NCBI GenBank assembly: GCA_011051475.1
Contig: DRLE01000120.1
Coordinates: 1-15,211, forward strand
DNA: 15,211 bases
Reading direction: 5' to 3'
Source: Gammaproteobacteria bacterium
Lineage (GTDB): Bacteria; Pseudomonadota; Gammaproteobacteria; SZUA-229
A model generated the notes under the pieces. It did not search any database. It was given only the letters and a program-made list of their open reading frames with translations, and was not told the DNA's origin. Both the position numbers and the translations under genes were made by a program. Positions within the stretch are counted from its first letter, which is position 1, and each line of letters begins with the position of its first letter. Below are positions 4,935 to 12,216 of the stretch, piece after piece.

Positions 4935-5904
4935 GAATAGCTTCCACCTTCTCCATGGCCTGCTTTACCACGGCGCTGTCCGCGTTTTCAGCATGGCTGT
5001 TTTCACTGAGGTGACGGCGCCACATGCGGGCGCCGGGGCAGCCCTGGTAGAGGCCGAGAATATGCCGGGTAATGGCATGAAGCGGTACGCCTTCGGCCAC
5101 CTCCCGGTCGATGTACTCACACATCTGCATGACAATATCGGCGCGTGACAGGACGCTTCGGCTTCGGTCGCCGTAAATGACCCGATCGGCCTCCGCCAGT
5201 ATCCAGGGATTATGATAGGCCTCGCGCCCGATCATGACGCCATCGACTTTCTGCAAATGCTGCTGCGCCTCGGCCAGGGTTTTTATGCCGCCGTTGATAA
5301 CAATGGTCAGTTGCGGATATTCATCCTTGAGCCGGTACACGTAGTCGTATTTCAGCGGCGGTATTTCACGGTTCTGTTTCGGGCTCAGCCCCTTCAGCCA
5401 GGCCTTGCGCGCGTGCACGATAAAGGTATCGCAGCCGGCGTCCGCCACGATGCGGATAAAGTCTTCGAATGCCTCATAACTTTCCATGCTGTCGATGCCG
5501 ATACGGCATTTGACCGTTGCCGGTATATCGATCCTTTCCTGCATGGCGGCGACGCATTCGGCCACTCGTTCGGGTGTGGCCATCAGGCAGGCGCCGAAAC
5601 TGCCCGAGCGCACCCGGTCACTGGGGCAGCCCACATTCAGGTTGACCTCGTCGTAGCCGGCCTCCTCGGCCTGCTGCGCGCTCCAGGCCAGCTCTACCGG
5701 GTCGCTGCCGCCAAGTTGCAACGCCAGTGGATTCTCACGTTCATGGTGGGCCAGAAACTGCTTCGTATTGCCGTGCCTCAGGGCGGCGGTGGTGACCATT
5801 TCAGTGTACAACAGGGTGTGCTTGCTGATCAGACGCAGAAAATAACGCGCATGGCGGTCGGTCCAGCCCATCATTGGCGCAACGGATAGCAGTCTTGAAT
5901 TCAT
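4903..5904 (-). CDS. dusA: tRNA-dihydrouridine(20/20a) synthase
   Basis: DusA uses FMN and NADPH to reduce uridines 20 and 20a in the tRNA D-loop. The 333-residue product has the N-terminal FMN-barrel motif VAPMMGWTDRHARYF (8-22), the catalytic loop LNVGCPSDRV with Cys93 as proton donor, VKCRIGID, FIVHARKAWLKGLSPKQNRE, the FMN-phosphate motif INGGIKT and MIGREAYHNPW, followed by a C-terminal helical tRNA-binding domain. These DusA-specific strings, especially the HARKAWLKGLSPKQNRE region, separate it from DusB and DusC. Length agrees with the family. ATG at 5904 gives the expected short N-terminus; the ribosome binding site is weak. It lies 32 bp downstream of the DUF255 gene and is probably the last gene of the fadH operon. 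Confidence 0.96.
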   Translation of the reverse strand: MNSRLLSVAPMMGWTDRHARYFLRLISKHTLLYTEMVTTAALRHGNTKQFLAHHERENPLALQLGGSDPVELAWSAQQAEEAGYDEVNLNVGCPSDRVRSGSFGACLMATPERVAECVAAMQERIDIPATVKCRIGIDSMESYEAFEDFIRIVADAGCDTFIVHARKAWLKGLSPKQNREIPPLKYDYVYRLKDEYPQLTIVINGGIKTLAEAQQHLQKVDGVMIGREAYHNPWILAEADRVIYGDRSRSVLSRADIVMQMCEYIDREVAEGVPLHAITRHILGLYQGCPGARMWRRHLSENSHAENADSAVVKQAMEKVEAILSSRTYNIAS

Positions 5905-5936
5905 CTCTGCATTTTAACAGGAATCTGCAGCGCACC

Positions 5937-7961
5937 TCACTCGTGCACCTGCTGTTTTCGCAGGCCGTCACCACCGGGAGAAAGCTCTACCGAGAGCAGC
6001 ATGGCCGCCCCGGAGGGATAGCGATTGACCGCAGCGGCAAAACTGCCAAGCAGGCGCGCGGCCTGTTGCACCCGGAGCTTTTTCTCCTTTTTGTCGGCCG
6101 CCAGTTCAGCCAGGCGCCGCAGGTTGGCCAGAGCAATGGCATTGGCGGCCGGCAGTGCGCCATCGTAGATACTTTTGAAACGAAACAGCAGGCTGGCATC
6201 ACTGTCGGAGGCTTCGAAATAAGCGCCTGATGCCGGATCCAGAAACAGCGCATCCTGCTGCTTCTGCAGGTCAATGGCCTGCGCCAGCCAGCGCACCTCG
6301 CCACCGGCCCGATAAACTTCAAGCAGGGCGTAAATCAGCCAGGCATAATCTTCCAGCATGGCATCGACACCCTGCTGCGCCTGCTCCCGGCCGCTGCGAT
6401 AACTGCGCAGCAGGCGCGTCTCTTTCTGCCGGTACAGTTTTTTGTTGATAAACCCCAGACCAAGCTCGGCCTGCCGCAGCCACTCGGGGCGATCAAATAC
6501 CCGTGATGCCCTGGCCAGGGCAGCTATCATCATGGCGTTCCAGGCCGTTATCATCTTGTCATCAAGATGCGGCGGCGGTCGTTGCAGACGCGCCTTTAAC
6601 AGCTTGCTGCGAACCGAGCGCAACTGCCTTTGCTGTTCCGGCGCCAGCTCGCTGTCACGAAATGCTTCGTCAATATAAAGAATATTCAGGTTTTCGAACT
6701 CACCGTCGGGGTCGGCGTCGATATTGCCGTGCTCACGCAGGTGAAAATACTCGCGGGCAAAACGAAACTCCGCGGCGCTCAGTATCTTTTTCAGCTCGGC
6801 CTGAGACCACAGATAATAGGCACCTTCCGCATGCTCACCCGGCCGGTCGGGGCGTTCACTGTCGGCATCCAGGGCGGAGTAAAAGCCGCCGTCGGGTGAG
6901 CGCATCTCGCGCTGCACAAAGGCCAGCGTCTGCGATACAACCCGCCGGTACTCATCGCGCGGGGCAAGCCGGTAGAAATCACTGTAGGCCATAACCATCA
7001 GTGCCTGGGTATAGAGCATTTTCTCGAAATGCGGCACCTGCCAGCTCGCATCCACCGAATAGCGATGAAAACCGCCGCCCACCTGGTCGAAAATACCACC
7101 GGCTGCCATGGCGTCCAGCGTGGTCTGCATCATATCGCGGGCACTGTCTTTATCGCTGCCGGCCTTTTTCCGCTTATTCCCGTCATACCCATCACCTGCC
7201 ATGCGGTTCAGATAGGCGAAGATACCCGGCCGGGGAAACTTGGGTGCTGCACTGAAACCGCCGAAATCACTGTCATAGGCGGCGCGGATTTCCTGCATCG
7301 CCCGCACATGTATGTTTTCCGCCAGCGACTCATGCACCCCGGTGTCATCCGCATAAGCGCCGATACGCATGCTCACCTGTTCGGCGTTTTCCTCGACAAG
7401 AGCATGCTCGCTGATCCACAGCTGATGAATTTTCAGCAGAATGTCCTTCAGGCCCGGACCGCTCTCCGTGGTATAGGGCGGATAATAGGTGGCGGCATGA
7501 AACGGCCGCAGGCGATGGTCCAGGAACACGCTCATCGGCCAGCCGCCATAACCGTTGATCAACTCGGTAGCCGCCATGTAAACCGCGTCGATATCCGGAC
7601 GCTGCTCACGATCCACCTTGATGGCAACAAAGTACTTATTCAGTATGCCGGCGATTTCCGGGTTTTCAAACGACTCGCGCGCCATCACATGGCACCAGTG
7701 GCAGGTAGAGTAGCCGATGGACAGAAAGATCGGCTTGTTTTCCTTTTTCGCTTTTTCAAATGCCTCGACACCCCAGGGGTACCAGTCAACCGGGTTATAG
7801 GCATGCTGCAACAGATAGGGACTGTCGGAATAAATCAGACGGTTGGGCTGCGCCCCTTTCTTTCCTTCCGGCTGCTCGACCTGCTGTTCTGCATGGGAAA
7901 CCTGCAAGGCTGACAGCAGCAGAAAAAAGCTTAACAGGAATAGTCGTAAAATCGGTCTCAT
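5937..7961 (-). CDS. Exported thioredoxin-fold/DUF255 protein (YyaL/SPATA20 family)
   Basis: A 674-residue protein with an N-terminal thioredoxin-like domain followed by a long alpha/alpha-barrel region resembling glycosidase or epimerase folds. Diagnostic strings are SDSPYLLQHAYNPVDWYPWG, then IGYSTCHWCHVM with the CxxC pair at about residues 87 and 90, KVDREQRPDIDAVYM, GGWPMSVFLD, and in the barrel GGFHRYSVDASWQVPHFEKM and YYLWSQAEL. Length is typical for the family. It begins with a clear signal peptide (MRPILRLFLLSFFLLLSALQVSHA), so it should be periplasmic. The biochemical function of the family is not established to my knowledge. I favour ATG at 7961 with GAG six bases upstream; a GTG at 7967 directly abuts the fadH stop and would add two residues. 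It is likely translated together with fadH and dusA. Confidence 0.85.
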   Translation of the reverse strand: MRPILRLFLLSFFLLLSALQVSHAEQQVEQPEGKKGAQPNRLIYSDSPYLLQHAYNPVDWYPWGVEAFEKAKKENKPIFLSIGYSTCHWCHVMARESFENPEIAGILNKYFVAIKVDREQRPDIDAVYMAATELINGYGGWPMSVFLDHRLRPFHAATYYPPYTTESGPGLKDILLKIHQLWISEHALVEENAEQVSMRIGAYADDTGVHESLAENIHVRAMQEIRAAYDSDFGGFSAAPKFPRPGIFAYLNRMAGDGYDGNKRKKAGSDKDSARDMMQTTLDAMAAGGIFDQVGGGFHRYSVDASWQVPHFEKMLYTQALMVMAYSDFYRLAPRDEYRRVVSQTLAFVQREMRSPDGGFYSALDADSERPDRPGEHAEGAYYLWSQAELKKILSAAEFRFAREYFHLREHGNIDADPDGEFENLNILYIDEAFRDSELAPEQQRQLRSVRSKLLKARLQRPPPHLDDKMITAWNAMMIAALARASRVFDRPEWLRQAELGLGFINKKLYRQKETRLLRSYRSGREQAQQGVDAMLEDYAWLIYALLEVYRAGGEVRWLAQAIDLQKQQDALFLDPASGAYFEASDSDASLLFRFKSIYDGALPAANAIALANLRRLAELAADKKEKKLRVQQAARLLGSFAAAVNRYPSGAAMLLSVELSPGGDGLRKQQVHE

Positions 7962-7967
7962 AAGCAC

Positions 7968-10013
7968 TCAAAAGCTGTAAGCCAGTTCCATGCCTTCACG
8001 AATGGCGGTTTCGGCATCCAGCTCACGAACCCGGCGCGCACCGCCGATCAGATGTACCGGTTGGCCGATATTTTCAAGCTGTCCGTACAGGCTGTTTTCC
8101 GAATGCTGGCCGGCACAGATAATGACATGGTCCACTGCCAGCGTTACCGGTATACCATGATGCGTAATATGCAGGCCGAAGTCATCTATTTTTTCATAGC
8201 TAACGCCACTTAACATGTTTACCCCGGCGCGCCTGAGACTCAGGCGACGAATCCAGCCGGTAGTGCGCGCAAGCCTTTTTCCCGGCTTGCCCTTTTTGCG
8301 CTGCAACAGGTAGACGGTCCGGGATGCACCACAGTCAGGCCGTTTCTCCAGCAGCCCTCCACGGCCGCGGAAATGCCTGTCGATACCCCACTGCTGGTAC
8401 CAGTCGCAGTGCTTGTTCACTGCCAGCATTTCCGCAATGTCAAAACCAATACCGCCGGCGCCGATTATCGCCACCCTGTCGCCGAGCATTTCCCTGCGCC
8501 GGATAGCCGTCACATAATCCATCACCGAGAAATGATCGATGCCGGGTATTGCCGGTATGGCCGGAACAACACCGGTGGCGATAACGATGGCATCGGCAAA
8601 ACAGTCACGCAGATCCTCGAAGCTGACCCTGTGGTTGCGATGCACCTCGACATTAAGCAGGGACAACTGGCTGTCAAAATAACGGATGCTGCGCGCATAG
8701 CTTTCCTTGCCGGGAATTTCGGCCGCAAGATTGAACTGCCCGCCGAGATTATCCGCATCATAGGCAATCACATGATGACCGCGCATGGCGGCATGAAAGG
8801 CGCAGGACAGGCCGGCCATGCCCAGGCCGACGACAATAATGGTTTTTTTCGAAGCGGCCTTTTCAGGCGGGTATTCGGTTTCATAGCAGGCACGCGGATT
8901 GACCAGGCAGCTGGCGCGACGACCGCTGAATACATGGTCCAGGCAGCCCTGGTTACAGGCAATACAGGTATTAATCAGTTCCGGCCTGCCATCAAGCGCC
9001 TTGCGCATAAATTCGCTGTCGGCGAGGAAAGGCCTGGCCATGGAAACCATATCGGCGTCGCCGTTCTGCAAACACTGCTCGGCCCGCTGCGGGCTGTTAA
9101 TGCGGTTGGAGGTAATCACCGGAATGGCAACATGCTGTCTGATCATACCGCTTACCCAGCTGAAGGCAGCCTCCGGCACCACCGAGGCGATGGTCGGAAT
9201 TCTCGCCTCGTGCCAGCCAATGCCGGTATTGATCATGCTGGCGCCGGCTTTTTCGATTTCTACGGCATGCCGCCTGACCTCATCACGGCTGCTGCCATCA
9301 CTGCGCAGATCGAGCATGGAGAGCCGGTAAATAATAATAAAGTCACTACCCGTGGCCTGCCGCACGGCGCGCACAATTTCCAGCGAAAAACGAATGCGGT
9401 TTTCGAAACTGCCACCCCAGCTGTCCTCGCGCTTGTTACTGCCGGGGCAGACGAACTGGTTAATGAGATAACCTTCCGACCCCATGATTTCAACGCCATC
9501 ATAACCGGCCTGCTGCGCCAGCGAGGCGGTACGCGCGAAAGCCGCAATCAATTTGCGTATCTGCCTGTCGCTCAATGCGCGTGGCCGGTAGGGGCTGATC
9601 GGTGACCTGATGGCCGAGGGCGCGCGCGCAAAGGGATGATAGGCATAGCGCCCGGCATGCAGGATCTGCAGACAGATTTTGGCGCCACCCTCATGCACTG
9701 CCTGCACCAGATCGCGGTGAGCCGGCAGCTGCCAGGCATGGCTCAGCTGCGGAGACAGCAGTGACAGGCGACCACTGAAATCCGGTGACACACCACCGGT
9801 AATAATCAGCGCAACGCCCGCACGGGCTCTTTCACGGTAGAATTCGGCCAGTTTTTTATAGCCGAACAGCTTATAGCCAGACAGGGGATTCTCCAGCCCG
9901 GTATGCATGGCGCCCATAATGCTGCGGTTTTTCAGTGTGGTAAAACCCAGATCCAGCGGACTGCTCAATAAAGCAAAATTCGGGCCTGGCGTACTTTTTT
10001 TATTGATAGGCAT
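7968..10013 (-). CDS. fadH: 2,4-dienoyl-CoA reductase (NADPH)
   Basis: FadH reduces 2,4-dienoyl-CoA to 3-enoyl-CoA so that unsaturated fatty acids can enter beta-oxidation. The 681-residue product aligns with E. coli FadH (672 aa, from memory) with a constant offset of 16. The catalytic Tyr is Y182 (GSEGYLINQF) and the His H268 (GWHEARIPT). The 4Fe-4S ligands are C350, C353, C357 and C369. The N-terminal FMN-binding TIM barrel starts at LDLGFTTLKNR; the FAD Rossmann motif VVGLGMAGLS lies near 395-403 and the NADPH motif VAIIGAGGIGFDIAE near 510. All key residues are present, so it should be active. ATG at 10013 gives a slightly long N-terminus and has no clear ribosome binding site. It probably heads an operon with the DUF255 gene and dusA and diverges from the rhodanese gene over 97 bp. 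Confidence 0.95.
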   Translation of the reverse strand: MPINKKSTPGPNFALLSSPLDLGFTTLKNRSIMGAMHTGLENPLSGYKLFGYKKLAEFYRERARAGVALIITGGVSPDFSGRLSLLSPQLSHAWQLPAHRDLVQAVHEGGAKICLQILHAGRYAYHPFARAPSAIRSPISPYRPRALSDRQIRKLIAAFARTASLAQQAGYDGVEIMGSEGYLINQFVCPGSNKREDSWGGSFENRIRFSLEIVRAVRQATGSDFIIIYRLSMLDLRSDGSSRDEVRRHAVEIEKAGASMINTGIGWHEARIPTIASVVPEAAFSWVSGMIRQHVAIPVITSNRINSPQRAEQCLQNGDADMVSMARPFLADSEFMRKALDGRPELINTCIACNQGCLDHVFSGRRASCLVNPRACYETEYPPEKAASKKTIIVVGLGMAGLSCAFHAAMRGHHVIAYDADNLGGQFNLAAEIPGKESYARSIRYFDSQLSLLNVEVHRNHRVSFEDLRDCFADAIVIATGVVPAIPAIPGIDHFSVMDYVTAIRRREMLGDRVAIIGAGGIGFDIAEMLAVNKHCDWYQQWGIDRHFRGRGGLLEKRPDCGASRTVYLLQRKKGKPGKRLARTTGWIRRLSLRRAGVNMLSGVSYEKIDDFGLHITHHGIPVTLAVDHVIICAGQHSENSLYGQLENIGQPVHLIGGARRVRELDAETAIREGMELAYSF

Positions 10014-10110
10014 ACAATAGGCTTAACGACCTGACTTATTGACCTGTTACCGTCAGCACTTTAGCGATAGGCTTGATGCACAACAGACCGCATATTAATA
10101 AAACGAATCC

Positions 10111-10551
10111 ATGAATCCACTACCTGGCAAGATACTGTTTCTGATTTTCTCCCTGCAGGTATTGCTGCCTTTTGCCGGGCCTGCACGTGCGGACAACTAC
10201 CTCAGCCCGGACAGCATCGATGGTAGCACAAAAATCAATGCCGAAACCCTGATCGAGCTGGCGCTCAAGATCGATGACCTGGTCATTATCGATTCGAGAA
10301 TCAGTTCCGACCTGCGCCAGGGTTTTATTACCGGCGCGCAAAACCTTCCCGATACACAGACAGACTGCAAAACACTGGCGAAGATTATCCCGGACAAAAA
10401 CACCGCTGTCGTGTTTTACTGCAACGGACCAAAATGCCGGCGCAGTGACCGCGCGGTGGTTATTGCCAGGGATTGCGGCTATAAAAACATATACTGGTTT
10501 CGTGGCGGCTTCGAGGAATGGCAGGCCAAAAAATACATGATCAGCAAATAA
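10111..10551 (+). CDS. Periplasmic rhodanese-like sulfurtransferase
   Basis: A 146-residue single rhodanese domain with an N-terminal signal peptide (cleavage likely near ARA-DN, residue 28), so it should act in the periplasm. LVIIDSRISSDLRQGFITGAQNLPD is the conserved first half of the fold. The active-site loop FYCNGPKCRRSDRA contains the presumed persulfide-carrying C104 and a second C109, in the CNGPxCxRS pattern known from other single-domain members. The ending YWFRGGFEEWQAK is the standard CH2B-type motif. Two further Cys are at 86 and 122. The physiological acceptor is unknown. No strong ribosome binding site precedes the ATG. The stop is three bases before the diguanylate cyclase start, so the two are surely co-transcribed and may be functionally linked. 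Confidence 0.9.
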   Translation: MNPLPGKILFLIFSLQVLLPFAGPARADNYLSPDSIDGSTKINAETLIELALKIDDLVIIDSRISSDLRQGFITGAQNLPDTQTDCKTLAKIIPDKNTAVVFYCNGPKCRRSDRAVVIARDCGYKNIYWFRGGFEEWQAKKYMISK

Positions 10552-10554
10552 ACC

Positions 10555-12051
10555 ATGAGTACCCAGCTGTCACTTACCGACAAACTCAGCATTACGGTCG
10601 TTCTGGTCGGCATCTTCTGCATATCACTGGTCTATTACATCAGTGAATCCTACAAGCAGTTTACCTACCACTATCACGTCGCGTCCATCCAGCAACTTGC
10701 CTCACTGGAAATCCAGGACATTCTTGACGAGCTGCAGGCAAACTCTCTTGACCTGGCACTGGCCATCAGCAAGGAACAAAGGTTTCAGCGCGATTTCAGG
10801 GAAAAAAACCGCACAGCCCTCAGGCAAGAGCTGGATGAGCAGTTCAACCAGTACTTTGTCACCGCGGGCGTGTTAAAGCTGCTCAAGCTCTATGTTCTGG
10901 ATACCCGCTTCACCCTGATCAGCGCTTCCGGTGAGGGCATCGATACCGGCGGTAACAGCGAACTGATCTGTCCCCAGCTCAGCCAGCTCGCCATGCAGCG
11001 CAAAGGGCCCGAGATGCTGCAGACCCTGTCACAACGCTGTCTTTACAAAACCCGGCCGGTATTTGCCGTTATCGTTCCCTTTGGCGGCCTCAGGCCCCGT
11101 GGCTATATCCAGGTCATTACCGACCTGTCATACAGCCTGAAAAACCTTGAACAGTCACTGGGCATGCCGGTGCAGATAAGGCTGCTGGACGGCCAGATAA
11201 GTTACCAGTCTGACAACTGGGCGCTGGCGCAGGACGCCAACCACCTGAACATCGAACTGGCCATCAATGACAGGAACAAGCGCCCCGTCATGACACTGCT
11301 GCTGCAATCGGACATGACAGCCTTTAACGAAGAAGTCAGGCAGCATCGCAACCGAGTCATGATAATCGCGATTATTGCGATTGTGCTGATGGTTCTGATT
11401 GTCATTGTGCTGTTGCAACGTTCGGCAATCACCCCGCTGGCCAGGATTCACGAGGTGCTCGACAGGCTGGATTCGGACCTGTTTGACGAAGAAACGCACA
11501 AGCGCCTTCTGTTTGAAGAGTTGCTCGAACAGATTCTTCTGCTCACCAGGGGCCGGCGCCGCTTTGCAGTGCTGCTACTGGATCTGAAACACTTTCGCAG
11601 CATAAACGAAAAATACGGAAAAACGACCGGCGACAGACTTTTGCATGAAGCCGGTCAGCGCCTGACCCGGATCCTGAGGGACACGGACTTCATAGCCTGG
11701 GTCGGCACCGACAGCTCCGGACAGAAGCTGCTGCCTGCGGATACACAAACCCGCTATCGCGCCAGCCTGGCCCGTCTCGGTGGTGACGAATTCGGCCTGC
11801 TGCTGCCATCGGCACAGACCGAGGAGCAGGCCGTGGCTGTCGCCAGGCGAATCGTTGCCTGCTTCCACGAAAGCTTTGATATCGACGGCCACAGCCTGAA
11901 TATTGAATGCCGTATCGGCATCAGCCTGTATCCCCTGCACGGCGATGACGAAAAAACCCTGATGCGCAATGCCGACAAGGCCATGCAGCTGGCCAGGGCA
12001 CGCGGTGAGGATATCGCCGTTTATGAGCCGGTCTTAAAGCCACCGCAGTAA
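10555..12051 (+). CDS. Membrane diguanylate cyclase with periplasmic sensor region
   Basis: A 498-residue inner-membrane protein likely to make cyclic di-GMP. A helix at about 13-30 and a second at 268-288 enclose a periplasmic region of about 235 residues that looks Cache-like (KLYVLDTRFTLISASGEG; GYIQVITDLSYSL). The cytoplasmic catalytic domain has VLLLDLKHFRSINEKYG (metal Asp343, guanine-contacting Asn351), TGD (Asp360) and the intact signature LARLGGDEFGLLLP (GGDEF at 409-413). An RxxD inhibitory site is present at 375-378 (RDTD) but lies 30 residues before GGDEF instead of the usual 5, because about 25 extra residues are inserted between them. The usual opening LTGLPNR motif is replaced by an unrelated string. 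The periplasmic part has exactly two Cys, C139 and C162. It forms a two-gene unit with the rhodanese. Confidence 0.88.
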   Translation: MSTQLSLTDKLSITVVLVGIFCISLVYYISESYKQFTYHYHVASIQQLASLEIQDILDELQANSLDLALAISKEQRFQRDFREKNRTALRQELDEQFNQYFVTAGVLKLLKLYVLDTRFTLISASGEGIDTGGNSELICPQLSQLAMQRKGPEMLQTLSQRCLYKTRPVFAVIVPFGGLRPRGYIQVITDLSYSLKNLEQSLGMPVQIRLLDGQISYQSDNWALAQDANHLNIELAINDRNKRPVMTLLLQSDMTAFNEEVRQHRNRVMIIAIIAIVLMVLIVIVLLQRSAITPLARIHEVLDRLDSDLFDEETHKRLLFEELLEQILLLTRGRRRFAVLLLDLKHFRSINEKYGKTTGDRLLHEAGQRLTRILRDTDFIAWVGTDSSGQKLLPADTQTRYRASLARLGGDEFGLLLPSAQTEEQAVAVARRIVACFHESFDIDGHSLNIECRIGISLYPLHGDDEKTLMRNADKAMQLARARGEDIAVYEPVLKPPQ

Positions 12052-12064
12052 CCGCCCCTGGCGG
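12052..12064 (+). other. Short GC hairpin after the cyclase stop codon
   Basis: CCGCC-CCT-GGCGG follows the TAA directly. The 5-bp stem is perfect, but no T run follows, so it is at best an mRNA 3'-end stabiliser or part of a factor-dependent stop site. Confidence 0.3.
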
Positions 12065-12135
12065 AATCAGGCGGACGCAACCGTGCCACTCGCGCGGGCG
12101 TTAACCGACTCCACAATCGGACCCACCGCAGGCAG

Positions 12136-12164
12136 TTGTAAGAGCGCCACGCCTTGGTTATAGT
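12136..12164 (+). promoter_or_regulatory. Probable promoter of exeA-gspB
   Basis: TTGTAA (12136-12141, 4/6 match to the -35 consensus) and TATAGT (12159-12164, 5/6 match to -10) are separated by exactly 17 bases. Transcription would start near 12171, about 46 bases before the exeA ATG. The rest of the 165 bp gap holds no other recognisable feature apart from the hairpin at 12052. Confidence 0.45.
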
Positions 12165-12216
12165 TAGCGCCTGCAAACAACCGTCCGGGCCATGCTGTCC
12201 AGCCACACTGCTAATC

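Noticed and set aside
8373..9605. 410-residue plus-strand frame opposite fadH
   Set aside because: Large but entirely antisense to fadH, whose catalytic and cluster residues are all intact; composition typical of a codon-bias shadow. The frames at 7029-7913 and 5212-5889 were rejected for the same reason.
10029..10046. GACCTG direct repeats between fadH and the rhodanese as a fatty-acid regulator site
   Set aside because: Two hexamers 6 bp apart in direct orientation do not form the palindrome expected of FadR or PsrA-type regulators; too short to support.
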